This document shows positions 36,092 through 44,838 of a stretch of 64,000 nucleotides of DNA, in pieces. The translations under genes and the position numbers were made by a program. The DNA is from Desulfuromonas sp. CSMB_57. Its GTDB lineage: Bacteria > Desulfobacterota > Desulfuromonadia > Desulfuromonadales > Syntrophotaleaceae. Position 1 is the first letter of the stretch, and every line of letters begins with the position of its first letter. The stretch spans positions 62,001 through 126,000 of the forward strand of contig NZ_JAFCIY020000019.1 of assembly GCF_020194955.2 (NCBI RefSeq), read 5' to 3'. The notes below the pieces were generated by a model. That model saw only the letters and a program-made list of their open reading frames with translations, was not told where the DNA came from and ran no database searches.

Positions 36092-37132
36092 ATGTCGCAG
36101 TTGCGCTGGGATCCTTTGAAACTGCACTGGGTGATAATGGCCGATGAGCAGAGCCGCAAACCCCGTGATTTTTTTACTGAGTGGCGCACCGTTACGACAA
36201 CGTTGTGTCCTTTCTGCTATGGCCAGGAAGGCCGCACCCCGGCCGAGGTGTATGCCCTTCGTCCGGATGGCAGTCCGCCCAACCAGCCGGGCTGGCGGGT
36301 CCGGGTCATTCCCAACAAATATCCGTTGCTGCGCATCGAGGGCGAGTTGGCGCCGCGCGGTGTGGGTCTTTATGATGTGCTCAACGGCATCGGCGCCCAC
36401 GAGGTGATCATCGAAACCCCGGATCATCAGCGCCACCCGGCGGATTTTCGAGCCATGGAACTGGCCGATGTGTTTCGGGCCTTTCGGGCGCGGATCATGG
36501 ATCTGCGCCGGGACGGACGGTTTCGCTACATCATGCCCTTCAAGAATCACGGGCTGGAAGCCGGCGCGACCATCCCCCATGCTCATTCCCAACTGCTGGC
36601 CCTGCCCGTCATTCCCCCTCGCATGCGCCAGACCCTGCATGCCTGCCGGGAGTTTTTTCATCGCAAAGAGCGCTGTCTGCTCTGTGATTTGCTGGAGCAG
36701 GAACTCGCCGATGGCCGGCGCATCATTCATGCCGACCGCGACTTTGTCGCTCTGGCCCCTTTCGCCAGCCGCCATCCCTTCGAAGTGCTGATTGCACCGC
36801 GTCGCCACGGCCATGACTTCTGCCAGGCCACGGACGCGGTGTTGCTGGCCCTCGGCGAGGTCCTGCGGGAGGTACTGCGCCGGCAGCGGTCGGTGCTGCG
36901 CGATCCGCCTTTCAACCTGGTTTTGCATACCTCCCCGACCGCCGTGCCGCGCCCGGGGCGACCGGATCTTTGGCACTCCCTGGCCCAGGACTTTCACTGG
37001 CACCTGGAACTGGTGCCATGTCTGGCCCGGCCGGCCGGATTTGAATGGAGCAGCGACTTTTTCATCAATCCCACGCCCCCCGAAGACGCCGCCCGCTTTT
37101 TGCGCGAGGCGGAGATCTCGGCGGGCGTCTGA
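36092..37132 (+). CDS. galT: GalT-like nucleotidylyltransferase / NDP-sugar phosphorylase
   Basis: A 346-residue HIT-superfamily enzyme of the GalT group. The N-terminal zinc Cys pair is CPFCYG (residues about 35-40), and the nucleotidylated active-site His lies in GATIPHAHSQLLALP (HxHxQ). The C-terminal repeat half contains APFASRHPFEVLIAP and FHWHLELVP. No galK, galE or galM is nearby; the gene sits inside a polyglucan cluster next to GlgA, so it may act on ADP- or UDP-glucose rather than in galactose catabolism. It starts 41 bp after the GH57 gene with an AAGGAG ribosome site. Confidence 0.85.
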   Translation: MSQLRWDPLKLHWVIMADEQSRKPRDFFTEWRTVTTTLCPFCYGQEGRTPAEVYALRPDGSPPNQPGWRVRVIPNKYPLLRIEGELAPRGVGLYDVLNGIGAHEVIIETPDHQRHPADFRAMELADVFRAFRARIMDLRRDGRFRYIMPFKNHGLEAGATIPHAHSQLLALPVIPPRMRQTLHACREFFHRKERCLLCDLLEQELADGRRIIHADRDFVALAPFASRHPFEVLIAPRRHGHDFCQATDAVLLALGEVLREVLRRQRSVLRDPPFNLVLHTSPTAVPRPGRPDLWHSLAQDFHWHLELVPCLARPAGFEWSSDFFINPTPPEDAARFLREAEISAGV

Positions 37133-37153
37133 ACGGGAAACGGAACCTCAGGC

Positions 37154-40100
37154 ATGGCCGGCGTAATGACTCCTGATTTAAGCTCGAGAAGCGGAATGGA
37201 ACCTTATTTCACCCTCTCGGTCCAGTTTTCGGCTCGCTCGCGGCAGATCCTGGAACTGCCCGGACCCGGCAGCGGGCCGCAACCCGCCCCGCGGCTCTTT
37301 CGTTTGCGCCAGGTTGCGTCGCGGTTGCAGGCCGCACGGCCCGAACTGCCCGACTGTGCGGTGGATCTGGAGCTGCTGGCCCTGCTGAACGAGGCTCTGC
37401 GGGCGGTTGCCGACCGGTTTCTGGCTGCCCGGCACTGCCGTGTGGAGGCCTCCGGTCTGGCTCTCGACGGTGGTACCGTGACCCTGCCCGGTTTCGACGC
37501 GGTGCTGTCTTCCTTCGTCCGGCTTTTTCCGGCCGATGCCGTCCTGCGGGGACTGGCGCCCGAAATCCTGCTCGCCATGCCGCGCGGGCGCCGGCTGGCC
37601 TTGCTGGAATTGCCCCTGCTGTTGCTGCAGAACGGCAATCCGGCGGCCCGCCGCCTGCGGCCCTTGTTCGACGATGCCGAACTGCAGGAAAAAGTCGGTT
37701 ATCGAAGTCTGGTGACCGAGCTGGATCGGGTGCTGCTGCCCCCGACCGGCACGGACTGGCCGTCGGCCTCGCTGCTGGAACTGCTCGGACGGCCCCTGGC
37801 GGCCGCACCCGACAGCCTGGCGCAACAGCTGGCCTACGTGCGTCGCCACTGGCGGCAATGGCTGCCGCCCGAACTGCTGGATGCCATCGCCGTCGGCATG
37901 GCTGTGCTGGCCGAACAGAACCGGCCGCGCGGTTTCGGACCGGGGCCGTCCCTGGCGCCCCATCTGGGATACGGCCCCGGGGATGCGCCGCGATTTTCGG
38001 CGGATCAGGCCTGGATGCCCAACGTGGTCCTCATTGCCAAATCGATTTACGTCTGGCTCGATCAGTTGACCCGCATCTACCGGCGCCCGGTTCGCAGCCT
38101 GGCGGCGATTCCCGAAGCGGAGCTCGACCTGCTGGCCCGGCGGGGTTTTACCGCCCTCTGGCCCATCGGAATCTGGGAACGTTCCCCGGCTTCCCGACGC
38201 GTCAAACAGTTGCGCGGCAATCCCGATGCCATGGCCTCGGCCTATGCCCTGTTCGATTACCAGGTGGCCGAGGATCTCGGCGGGTGGGCGGAACTGGAAC
38301 AGTTGTGCGAACGCTGCCGGCAGCGGGGCATCCGCCTGGCCTGCGACGTGGTGCCCAACCATACGGGCATCGATTCCCGTTGGATGCAGGAGCATCCCGA
38401 CTGGTTCGTGCAATTGTCCTATCCGCCTTATCCCGGCTATTGCTTCAGCGGACCGGATCTTTCCCCGAATCCGGATCTCGGCCTGTTTCTCGAGGACGGC
38501 TATTGGGATCACAGCGATGCCGCCGTGGTTTTCAAGCATCTGGATCGACGTACCGGCCAGGAGCGCTACATCTACCACGGCAACGACGGCACCCACCTGC
38601 CCTGGAACGACACCGCGCAGCTCAATTTTCTGCTGCCTGAAGTGCGCGAAGCCATGATCCAGACCATTCTCCGGGTTGCGCGCAGCATGCCCATCATCCG
38701 CTTCGATGCCGCCATGACCCTGGTGCGCAAGCACTTTCAAAGGCTCTGGTTCCCTCTTCCCGGTGGCGGCGCCGGCGTGCCTTCCCGGGCCGAGCATTGG
38801 ATGAGTCGGGAGGAATTCGAACGTCTGCTGCCCAGGGAGTTCTGGCGCGAGGTGGTGGACCGGGTCGCGGCGGAAGCGCCGGATACCCTGTTGCTGGCGG
38901 AGGCCTTTTGGCTCATGGAGGGGTTTTTCGTCGGCACCCTGGGCATGCACCGGGTCTACAACAGCGCCTTCATGAACATGCTGAAGCGGGAAGAAAATGA
39001 AAAATACCGCCAGCTGTTGAAAAGCACCCTGGCCGCCAGCCCGGAAACCCTCAAGCGCTTCGTCAATTTCATGAGCAATCCCGACGAGGCGACGGCAGTC
39101 GAGCAGTTCGGCAAGGGGGACAAATATTTTGCCGCTGCGGTGCTGTTGGCAACCATGCCGGGTCTGCCCATGTTCGGCCACGGCCAGATCGAAGGCTTCG
39201 AGGAAAAATACGGCATGGAATTTTCCCGCGCCCAGCGGGAGGAGGCCCTCGATGAAGGTTTTGCGGCCTACCATGAACATTTGATATGTCCCCTGCTGCA
39301 CCAGCGCTATCTGTTCAGCGGCGTGGAGAATTTCGCCCTGTACGATTTCGTGGTCGAAGGCGGGGTGGATGAAGATGTGTTCTGCTACAGCAACCGGGTC
39401 GGCAGCGAGCGGGCCCTGGTCATCGTCCGCAATCGCTCCGGCAGCGGGTTCGGCCGCATTCACCAGGCTTGTCCCAAGGCCGGAGTCCTGACGGGCGCGG
39501 CGGAACCGACCGTTGCCCGCACCCTGGGCGAGGCCTTGGCCCTGAGCGGAGCGGACGGCGTCTTCTACCGCTTTCGTGATCTTGGCAGCGGCCTGGAGTA
39601 CCTGCGCAGCGGGCAGGAATTGTGCACCGGGGGAATCACCCTGGCGGTCGGCGATTACCAGTACCTGGTCTTGCGCGACTTCGCGGAATTGCATGATGAG
39701 GACGGCACCTGGCGGCAACTCTGGCAGCATCTCGCCGGGCAGCCCGTTGCCGACCTGGAGCGGGAAGTGCAGCGACAGCGCCTGCGGCCCCTGTTGGTCC
39801 TGTTTCGGGACCTGCTGCGCCGCGGCCTGCCCCCGCGCGAAATAGAGGGCGAAGAGCAGGTTGCGCTGGAGGCCGGTCTCGCCGATTGGGCGCAATTGTT
39901 GGGTCAGGCCCGCGGTCCGGCCAATGCCTGGCGCGGTCTGTCCGCTGAGATCCTGGCGCAGTGGTCTATGGTGGAACCATGGATGGCCGCGGCCGAAACC
40001 GCAGAGCCGGACGAGACGCAGGTTGATGCGCTGTTGCCGGAGGCGCGTCTGGCCTCTTTGCTCTGGCCCCTGTTGCTGATACGGCAGGTGGCTTTGCGCG

Positions 40101-40528
40101 GCAACGTGCCGTCGGCCAGCCGGGCCCTCGACGGACTTCTGGATATGTTGCTGGAGGAAGGGCTTCGGCCCGGCTTGCCGCCGGCTACGGCTGAAGAGGA
40201 TGCGGTCTGGCTGAAGCTGCTGTTGCGCTACGGTGGTGAGGGACAGGGCTGGCGCCAGGCTGCGCTGCACCTGACGGCCGACGAGGAACTGCGAACCTAT
40301 CTGCAGATCCACCTCTATCAGAACCATGAATGGTTCAACCTGGAACGGTTGGCCTGGCTGGCAGCCGGGCTGGCCTGGTGCGAAATATTTGACGCTGCGC
40401 GACCGTCGACGCAGCGTTCCGCCGCCCATGTCGAAGACCTGCCGGCCATTCGCAAGCGGGTGGCATCGATCCTGGCCAAGGCGGAACAGGCCGGTTACCG
40501 GCTGGATAAATTTATGGCCCTCCAGTAA
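37154..40528 (+). CDS. GH13 alpha-amylase-family protein, large
   Basis: A 1124-residue protein. The GH13 barrel spans roughly residues 315-760 with the four conserved regions: DVVPNH (I), IIRFDAAM with the nucleophile Asp518 (II), LLLAEAFW with the acid/base Glu583 (III), and NFMSNPDEAT with the third carboxylate (IV, changed from the usual NHD). Flanking N- and C-terminal regions of about 300 and 350 residues are helical and Leu-rich and carry no domain I recognise. No signal peptide is present, so it should act on intracellular glucan, perhaps as a glucanotransferase or phosphorylase-like enzyme. An ATG at 37196 is an alternative start. Confidence 0.85.
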   Translation: MAGVMTPDLSSRSGMEPYFTLSVQFSARSRQILELPGPGSGPQPAPRLFRLRQVASRLQAARPELPDCAVDLELLALLNEALRAVADRFLAARHCRVEASGLALDGGTVTLPGFDAVLSSFVRLFPADAVLRGLAPEILLAMPRGRRLALLELPLLLLQNGNPAARRLRPLFDDAELQEKVGYRSLVTELDRVLLPPTGTDWPSASLLELLGRPLAAAPDSLAQQLAYVRRHWRQWLPPELLDAIAVGMAVLAEQNRPRGFGPGPSLAPHLGYGPGDAPRFSADQAWMPNVVLIAKSIYVWLDQLTRIYRRPVRSLAAIPEAELDLLARRGFTALWPIGIWERSPASRRVKQLRGNPDAMASAYALFDYQVAEDLGGWAELEQLCERCRQRGIRLACDVVPNHTGIDSRWMQEHPDWFVQLSYPPYPGYCFSGPDLSPNPDLGLFLEDGYWDHSDAAVVFKHLDRRTGQERYIYHGNDGTHLPWNDTAQLNFLLPEVREAMIQTILRVARSMPIIRFDAAMTLVRKHFQRLWFPLPGGGAGVPSRAEHWMSREEFERLLPREFWREVVDRVAAEAPDTLLLAEAFWLMEGFFVGTLGMHRVYNSAFMNMLKREENEKYRQLLKSTLAASPETLKRFVNFMSNPDEATAVEQFGKGDKYFAAAVLLATMPGLPMFGHGQIEGFEEKYGMEFSRAQREEALDEGFAAYHEHLICPLLHQRYLFSGVENFALYDFVVEGGVDEDVFCYSNRVGSERALVIVRNRSGSGFGRIHQACPKAGVLTGAAEPTVARTLGEALALSGADGVFYRFRDLGSGLEYLRSGQELCTGGITLAVGDYQYLVLRDFAELHDEDGTWRQLWQHLAGQPVADLEREVQRQRLRPLLVLFRDLLRRGLPPREIEGEEQVALEAGLADWAQLLGQARGPANAWRGLSAEILAQWSMVEPWMAAAETAEPDETQVDALLPEARLASLLWPLLLIRQVALRGNVPSASRALDGLLDMLLEEGLRPGLPPATAEEDAVWLKLLLRYGGEGQGWRQAALHLTADEELRTYLQIHLYQNHEWFNLERLAWLAAGLAWCEIFDAARPSTQRSAAHVEDLPAIRKRVASILAKAEQAGYRLDKFMALQ

Positions 40529-40612
40529 TCTGGTCGGCCTGCAGCGGCAGGCCGTTGCAAACCCCTTTGGCACCCATTGCCGGGCGACCAAAAGCCGAGG
40601 GAGGAACCATCC

Positions 40613-42067
40613 ATGAAGATTCTGCTGGTCGCATCCGAAGTGGTGCCCTTCGCCAAAACCGGCGGCCTTGCCGACGTGGCGGGCTCCCTGCCCCATGCCG
40701 TGGCCGAACTGGGGCACGAAGTGCGGGTTCTGATGCCGTTGTATCGTATCGTTCGACAGCGTGCCACCCACCTGCAGCCGCTGGCGGCGGAGGTTTCCGT
40801 AGCCATGGCGGGCCGCGTCTACACCGGGCGGATTTGGCAGGGCGAATTGGAGGGCCTGCCGGTCTATTTTCTCGACGCGCCGGAATTTTTCGATCGGCAT
40901 GGTCTGTACGGCAACGAACATGGCGATTACGCCGACAATGCCCTGCGTTTCGGATTTCTGTGCCGGGCGGCCTTGGCGGCCCTGAAGGTCCTAGACTACC
41001 AGCCCGAAGTACTGCATCTCAACGATTGGCAGACCGGCTTGATTCCGGTGCTGTTGCGCACCGAATTGGCTGAAGATCCCTTCTATCGGGGGATGGCGAC
41101 CCTGCTGACCATTCACAACCTCGGCTACCAGGGGTTGTTTCCGCCCGCAGCCCTGGCGGAGCTCGGTCTCGACCCGGCCCTGTTTTCCATGCATGCCATG
41201 GAGTACTACGGGAAGATCTCCTTTCTCAAAGGCGGTATCGTGTTTGCCGATCTGGTCAGCACCGTTTCGGAAACCTACTGCCAGGAAATCCAGACTCCGG
41301 CGCACGGCCACGGTTTCGATGGGATCCTGCGGCAACGGGCCGGGCATCTGCTGGGGATCGTCAACGGCATCGATACCCGACTCTGGGACCCCGGGCACGA
41401 CAGCGTGCTGCCGGCGCACTACACGGCCACCGATCCGACGGGGAAGGGCAGCAACAAGCGGGCCTTGCAGCGCGGACTGGGTTTGACCTGCGATCCCGAT
41501 GTGCCGATCCTGGCCATGGTTACCCGGTTGGCCACCCAGAAAGGGTTGGATCTGCTGGAAGCGGCCTGGAGCGGGCTGCTGGATCGCCATCTGCAGTTCG
41601 TGCTGCTGGGCAGCGGCGAGAAGATCCACGAGGAGTTTTTCACCGGCCAGCGCGGCCGCCATCCGGGCCGGGTGGCTATCTGTCTGGGCTTTGACGACGC
41701 CCTGTCGCGCCATATCTACGCCGGCAGCGATCTGTTTCTGATGCCCAGCCACTACGAGCCCTGTGGCCTGGGGCAACTTATCGCCCTGCGTTACGGTACC
41801 ATCCCGGTGGTGCGTCGCACCGGCGGATTGGCCGATACGGTCCACGATCCCCTGGATAACGGGGAGCAGGCCAATGGTTTCTGTTTTCGGGAGCCGACCG
41901 GCCAGGCTCTGCTGGCGGCCCTGGATCGGGCCCTGGCCCATTTCGGCGATACTTCGGCCTGGCGGCAGATGGTGCGCCGCGCCATGAGCCAGGACTTTTC
42001 CTGGCGCCAGTCGGCCCGGCGCTACCTGGAGGTTTACCAGCTGGCCCGGCAGGTGCGAAATGGATGA
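40613..42067 (+). CDS. glgA: Glycogen synthase (ADP-glucose type, GT5)
   Basis: A 484-residue GT5 enzyme that extends alpha-1,4-glucan from ADP-glucose. Signatures: the KTGGLADV substrate loop (about residues 15-22), LHLNDWQTGL, TIHNLGYQG, GIVNGIDTRLWDP, and the C-terminal SHYEPCGLGQLIALRYG with the catalytic Glu. A clear GAGGA ribosome site precedes the ATG; 12 extra codons upstream are not needed. It is the last large gene of the polyglucan cluster. No glgC is in view, so ADP-glucose must come from elsewhere or from the nucleotidyltransferase fusion or GalT-like enzyme. Confidence 0.96.
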   Translation: MKILLVASEVVPFAKTGGLADVAGSLPHAVAELGHEVRVLMPLYRIVRQRATHLQPLAAEVSVAMAGRVYTGRIWQGELEGLPVYFLDAPEFFDRHGLYGNEHGDYADNALRFGFLCRAALAALKVLDYQPEVLHLNDWQTGLIPVLLRTELAEDPFYRGMATLLTIHNLGYQGLFPPAALAELGLDPALFSMHAMEYYGKISFLKGGIVFADLVSTVSETYCQEIQTPAHGHGFDGILRQRAGHLLGIVNGIDTRLWDPGHDSVLPAHYTATDPTGKGSNKRALQRGLGLTCDPDVPILAMVTRLATQKGLDLLEAAWSGLLDRHLQFVLLGSGEKIHEEFFTGQRGRHPGRVAICLGFDDALSRHIYAGSDLFLMPSHYEPCGLGQLIALRYGTIPVVRRTGGLADTVHDPLDNGEQANGFCFREPTGQALLAALDRALAHFGDTSAWRQMVRRAMSQDFSWRQSARRYLEVYQLARQVRNG

Positions 42068-42272
42068 GTCGTCTCCGGCGCCCGGCCGGGAGGAGCAGAC
42101 CGCGGCCGTCGACCGGCTGACGGAGCAGTTTCCGGAATTGGAACAGTTGCGCCGGGATATAGCGCGTCAGATCCGGGACAATCAGCGTTTCCTGGCCGGA
42201 TTGCTGGAAGAGGATGACGGGGCCGACGGCGAGGTCGACCCCGCAGAAGAGGAGTGCTGCGAAGAACTCTGA
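42060..42272 (+). CDS. Small acidic protein downstream of glgA
   Basis: A 70-residue frame overlapping the glgA stop by eight bases. It is strongly acidic at the end (LLEEDDGADGEVDPAEEECCEEL) and helical in the middle (QFPELEQLRRDIARQIRDNQRFLAGLL), consistent with a short coiled-coil or adaptor. No family is recognised. The overlap supports real translation, but conservation is unknown. Confidence 0.5.
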   Translation: MDESSPAPGREEQTAAVDRLTEQFPELEQLRRDIARQIRDNQRFLAGLLEEDDGADGEVDPAEEECCEEL

Positions 42273-42310
42273 CGGATATTTTCTTCCTCAACATCGGATT
42301 TGCGACTGGG

Positions 42311-42613
42311 CTAGTCTTCTTCCTTGACGCCCAGGCGGGACAGGTAAGCCTCCCATTCCACGGGCAGCAGGTGCTTTTTCTGGTTGTTGCATTCCTTGCA
42401 GGCCGGTACGCAGTTGCCGCGGGTACTGCGGCCGCCGCGAGCGATGGGCACCATGTGGTCCAAGGTCAGCTCGCGGGGCGGAACCCGATTGCCGCAGTAA
42501 TGGCAGATTCCGGCGGCGATGCGGTTTTTCCACCATTGGCTGCGGCGCAACTCCCGTGCTTTCTCCCGTTCCTGTCGTTCCTGCTGCTCCGAGACTTCCG
42601 GCCATTCCATCAT
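42311..42613 (-). CDS. HNH endonuclease family protein
   Basis: A 100-residue HNH nuclease-type protein. The zinc Cys pairs are CHYC (about residue 37) and CKEC (about 71), enclosing the core LTLDHMVPIARGGRSTRGNCVPAC with its His-His and Asn. A basic, charged N-terminal helix (EQQERQEREKARELRRSQ) precedes it. It begins 15 bp after the pgeF stop and is the last gene of a minus-strand group. Small HNH proteins like this occur widely outside mobile elements, and the target is unknown. Confidence 0.85.
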   Translation of the reverse strand: MMEWPEVSEQQERQEREKARELRRSQWWKNRIAAGICHYCGNRVPPRELTLDHMVPIARGGRSTRGNCVPACKECNNQKKHLLPVEWEAYLSRLGVKEED

Positions 42614-42627
42614 GTCGACCCCGCTGC

Positions 42628-43440
42628 TCAGGCCGCCTTGGACGGTGGTCCGAGGATCACGAAGCCCATCTGTCGGCCGGTGACGCCGCCATCGCGCCGG
42701 TAGGAGAAAAACAGTTCGCGGTGTTCGAAGGTGCACTCCTCGACCACGGCCGTCCGGCGCGGTTCGACCCCGGCCTGTTGCAGTTGCAGCTGGCAGCTGC
42801 GACCCAGATCCAGGCGCCAGCGGCCGAGGCTCTGTTCGCTGGCGATCTGTTCCCAGAAGCCGCTGCCCTGCCGGAAAGCATCCCGAACCGGTCGATCGAC
42901 CTCATAATGCTGCGGGCCGATGCCCGGCCCCAGGGCGGCCTGGAGGGCTTCGGGCCGGGAACCGAAGGTCGCCTGCATGGCCTGCACCGTTTTTCCCAAC
43001 AATCCTCCCGCCGCACCGCGCCAGCCCACGTGTATCACCGCCGCGACGTTCTGCACCGGATCGTGCAGCAGAACCGGGTAGCAGTCCGCTACCAGAATGC
43101 CGATCATGATGCCGGGTTGGTTGGTGATGATGGCATCGCATTCCACCGATTGAAAATGGGACAGGTCGTAGTTGGGCTGATCGACCACCAAAATATCAAG
43201 GCCATGGACCTGGCGCACGGTGAGTAACTGGTGGGGTTGCAACCCGAAGGCCCGCGCCAGGGTGGAGCGGTTGCCTTCCACGTTGTGCCGCGCATCATCC
43301 GTATGATAAGCCAGGTTGAGGGAATTGTAGGGCGGCCGACTGACGCCGCCGTTGCGGGTGGTGAATCCGGCCCGCAAGGTGTCGCCGGTGGCCCAGTCGG
43401 GCGCGAAATAGCTGATTTTTGCCTGACGAACGAGTTTCAT
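42628..43440 (-). CDS. pgeF: Laccase-domain purine nucleoside phosphorylase (PgeF/YfiH)
   Basis: A 270-residue member of the multicopper-oxidase-like YfiH family (peptidoglycan editing factor; purine nucleoside phosphorylase/adenosine deaminase activity shown for relatives). The zinc site is intact: His in RQVHG (about residue 79), Cys in ADCYPV (about 119) and His in HVGWRG (about 136). The N-terminus has GFTTRNGGVS and NLAYHTDD. It lies downstream of rluD on the same strand, an arrangement common in bacteria. Confidence 0.93.
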   Translation of the reverse strand: MKLVRQAKISYFAPDWATGDTLRAGFTTRNGGVSRPPYNSLNLAYHTDDARHNVEGNRSTLARAFGLQPHQLLTVRQVHGLDILVVDQPNYDLSHFQSVECDAIITNQPGIMIGILVADCYPVLLHDPVQNVAAVIHVGWRGAAGGLLGKTVQAMQATFGSRPEALQAALGPGIGPQHYEVDRPVRDAFRQGSGFWEQIASEQSLGRWRLDLGRSCQLQLQQAGVEPRRTAVVEECTFEHRELFFSYRRDGGVTGRQMGFVILGPPSKAA

Positions 43441-43494
43441 AAAGTCTGTGCTTTCCGCGCGGACGGCCGACGATGGCGGCGGGCGCTTGCAGGG

Positions 43495-44484
43495 TCATTT
43501 CGACCAGACGACGGGCGCCTGGTGATATTTGGTGGTCAGATAGTCGAGCAGCACGGTCAAGTCCCGGGGCGGCGGTGAGCTGAATTCCAGGTAGCGGCCG
43601 GTCTCGGGATGGACAAATCCCAGCAGGCGGGCATGCAGGGCCTGGCGCCCCAGGTCCTGTACCAAGCGGCGCAATTGGTCATCGACCAGATTCTTGCAAC
43701 GGCCGGCGCCGCCATAGACCGGATCGCCCACCAACGGATGCTGCTGTTCCGACAGATGGACCCGAATCTGGTGGGTGCGCCCGGTCTCCAAGGCCAGTTC
43801 GGCCAGAGTGAGCCGGTCGTCAACGAAACTGCGCAATACCTGCCAGTGGGTGACGGCGCGACGCCCGCTGCGGCAGGTGGTGCTCATTTTTTGGCGGTGC
43901 CGGGGGTGCCGGCCGATGGCCTGGTCGATAGTGCCGCGTTCCGTCGTCAGCAGGCCGTACAGCAGGGCCACGTAGCGCCGGTGAACGCTGTGATCCTTGA
44001 ATTGTTGTGCCAGATGGCCATGGGCCAGGTCGGTTTTGGTGGCCACCATGACCCCGGATGTGTCCTTGTCCAGACGATGAACGATGCCCGGCCGCAGTGC
44101 GCCGCCGATGCCGGACAGATCCCGGCAGTGAAACAACAGGGCATTGACCAGGGTGTCCTGCTGATGCCCCGGCGCCGGATGCACCACCATCCCGGCCGGT
44201 TTGTCCACCACGATGAGATGGCGGTCCTCGTAAAGAATGCGGAGGGGGATGTCCTGGGAAACCGTAGCGACGGGGATGGGGTCCGGTACCGTGACCTGCA
44301 GGCTTTCTCCGCCGCGCAGTTTGACCCCGGCTTTGGCCGGTATGCCCTGCAGCAGCACGCCACCCTCGTCGATAAGCTTTTTCAGTTGCGAGCGGCTCAA
44401 ATCGGGCAGTTGGTCGGCCAGAAACCGGTCCAACCGCTCCGGTGCCCGGCCGCGGTCGAAGGTGATGTGACGGACCGGCTCCAT
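43495..44484 (-). CDS. rluD: 23S rRNA pseudouridine synthase, RluD type
   Basis: A 329-residue enzyme with an N-terminal S4 RNA-binding domain (ERLDRFLADQLPDLSRSQLKKLIDEGGV, about residues 16-75) and a catalytic domain containing the Asp motif GIVHRLDKDTSG (about 135-146), GRTHQIRVHL and GDPVYGG. RluD makes pseudouridines in helix 69 of 23S rRNA; substrate assignment within the RluA family is by overall layout and length. The ATG abuts the stop of the preceding small gene. Confidence 0.92.
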   Translation of the reverse strand: MEPVRHITFDRGRAPERLDRFLADQLPDLSRSQLKKLIDEGGVLLQGIPAKAGVKLRGGESLQVTVPDPIPVATVSQDIPLRILYEDRHLIVVDKPAGMVVHPAPGHQQDTLVNALLFHCRDLSGIGGALRPGIVHRLDKDTSGVMVATKTDLAHGHLAQQFKDHSVHRRYVALLYGLLTTERGTIDQAIGRHPRHRQKMSTTCRSGRRAVTHWQVLRSFVDDRLTLAELALETGRTHQIRVHLSEQQHPLVGDPVYGGAGRCKNLVDDQLRRLVQDLGRQALHARLLGFVHPETGRYLEFSSPPPRDLTVLLDYLTTKYHQAPVVWSK

Positions 44485-44754
44485 TTACCAGATGGGGCTT
44501 TTGATACGGCCGGCCTGCTTGATCATGACATCGACGATGGCCCGGTTGAAAAGCGTCTCGCGGTTGGCGATATCGGTGGAAACCCGCGCCAGAAAGTGAT
44601 CCAGCCCCTCCTGAAGCTCATCGTTCAGCAGATCGAAGATGTTGTCGTGTTCGATGCCCTCCTGAACCTTGTTCTGATTGTATAGGGCGATATCTGAGAC
44701 AATGGCGCGCGCCAGGCGAAAGGCGAGCTGCGGGTTGTCGACGATTCGTGCCAT
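44485..44754 (-). CDS. Conserved small hypothetical protein between degQ and rluD
   Basis: An 89-residue helical protein of unknown function (FRLARAIVSDIALYNQNKVQEG, LLNDELQEGLDHFLARV, LFNRAIVDVMI). Its stop touches the rluD start, so the genes are translationally coupled. No signal peptide or membrane segment is evident. Confidence 0.75.
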   Translation of the reverse strand: MARIVDNPQLAFRLARAIVSDIALYNQNKVQEGIEHDNIFDLLNDELQEGLDHFLARVSTDIANRETLFNRAIVDVMIKQAGRIKSPIW

Positions 44755-44838
44755 GAGAACCTCCCGAATTACTGCTGTCTGGAGCTCGGCCGGCGGCCGT
44801 ATGGATGCTCCTGTAAGGGCCTCCCCGGTGCCAAACCG

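Noticed and set aside
37178-40921. A 1247-codon open frame antisense to the GH13 gene, and similar long antisense frames elsewhere (for example within carB, GH57, clpB and glmS)
   Set aside because: They lack family resemblance, have skewed low-complexity composition rich in Gln, Arg and His, and arise from the high-G+C codon pattern of the true genes.
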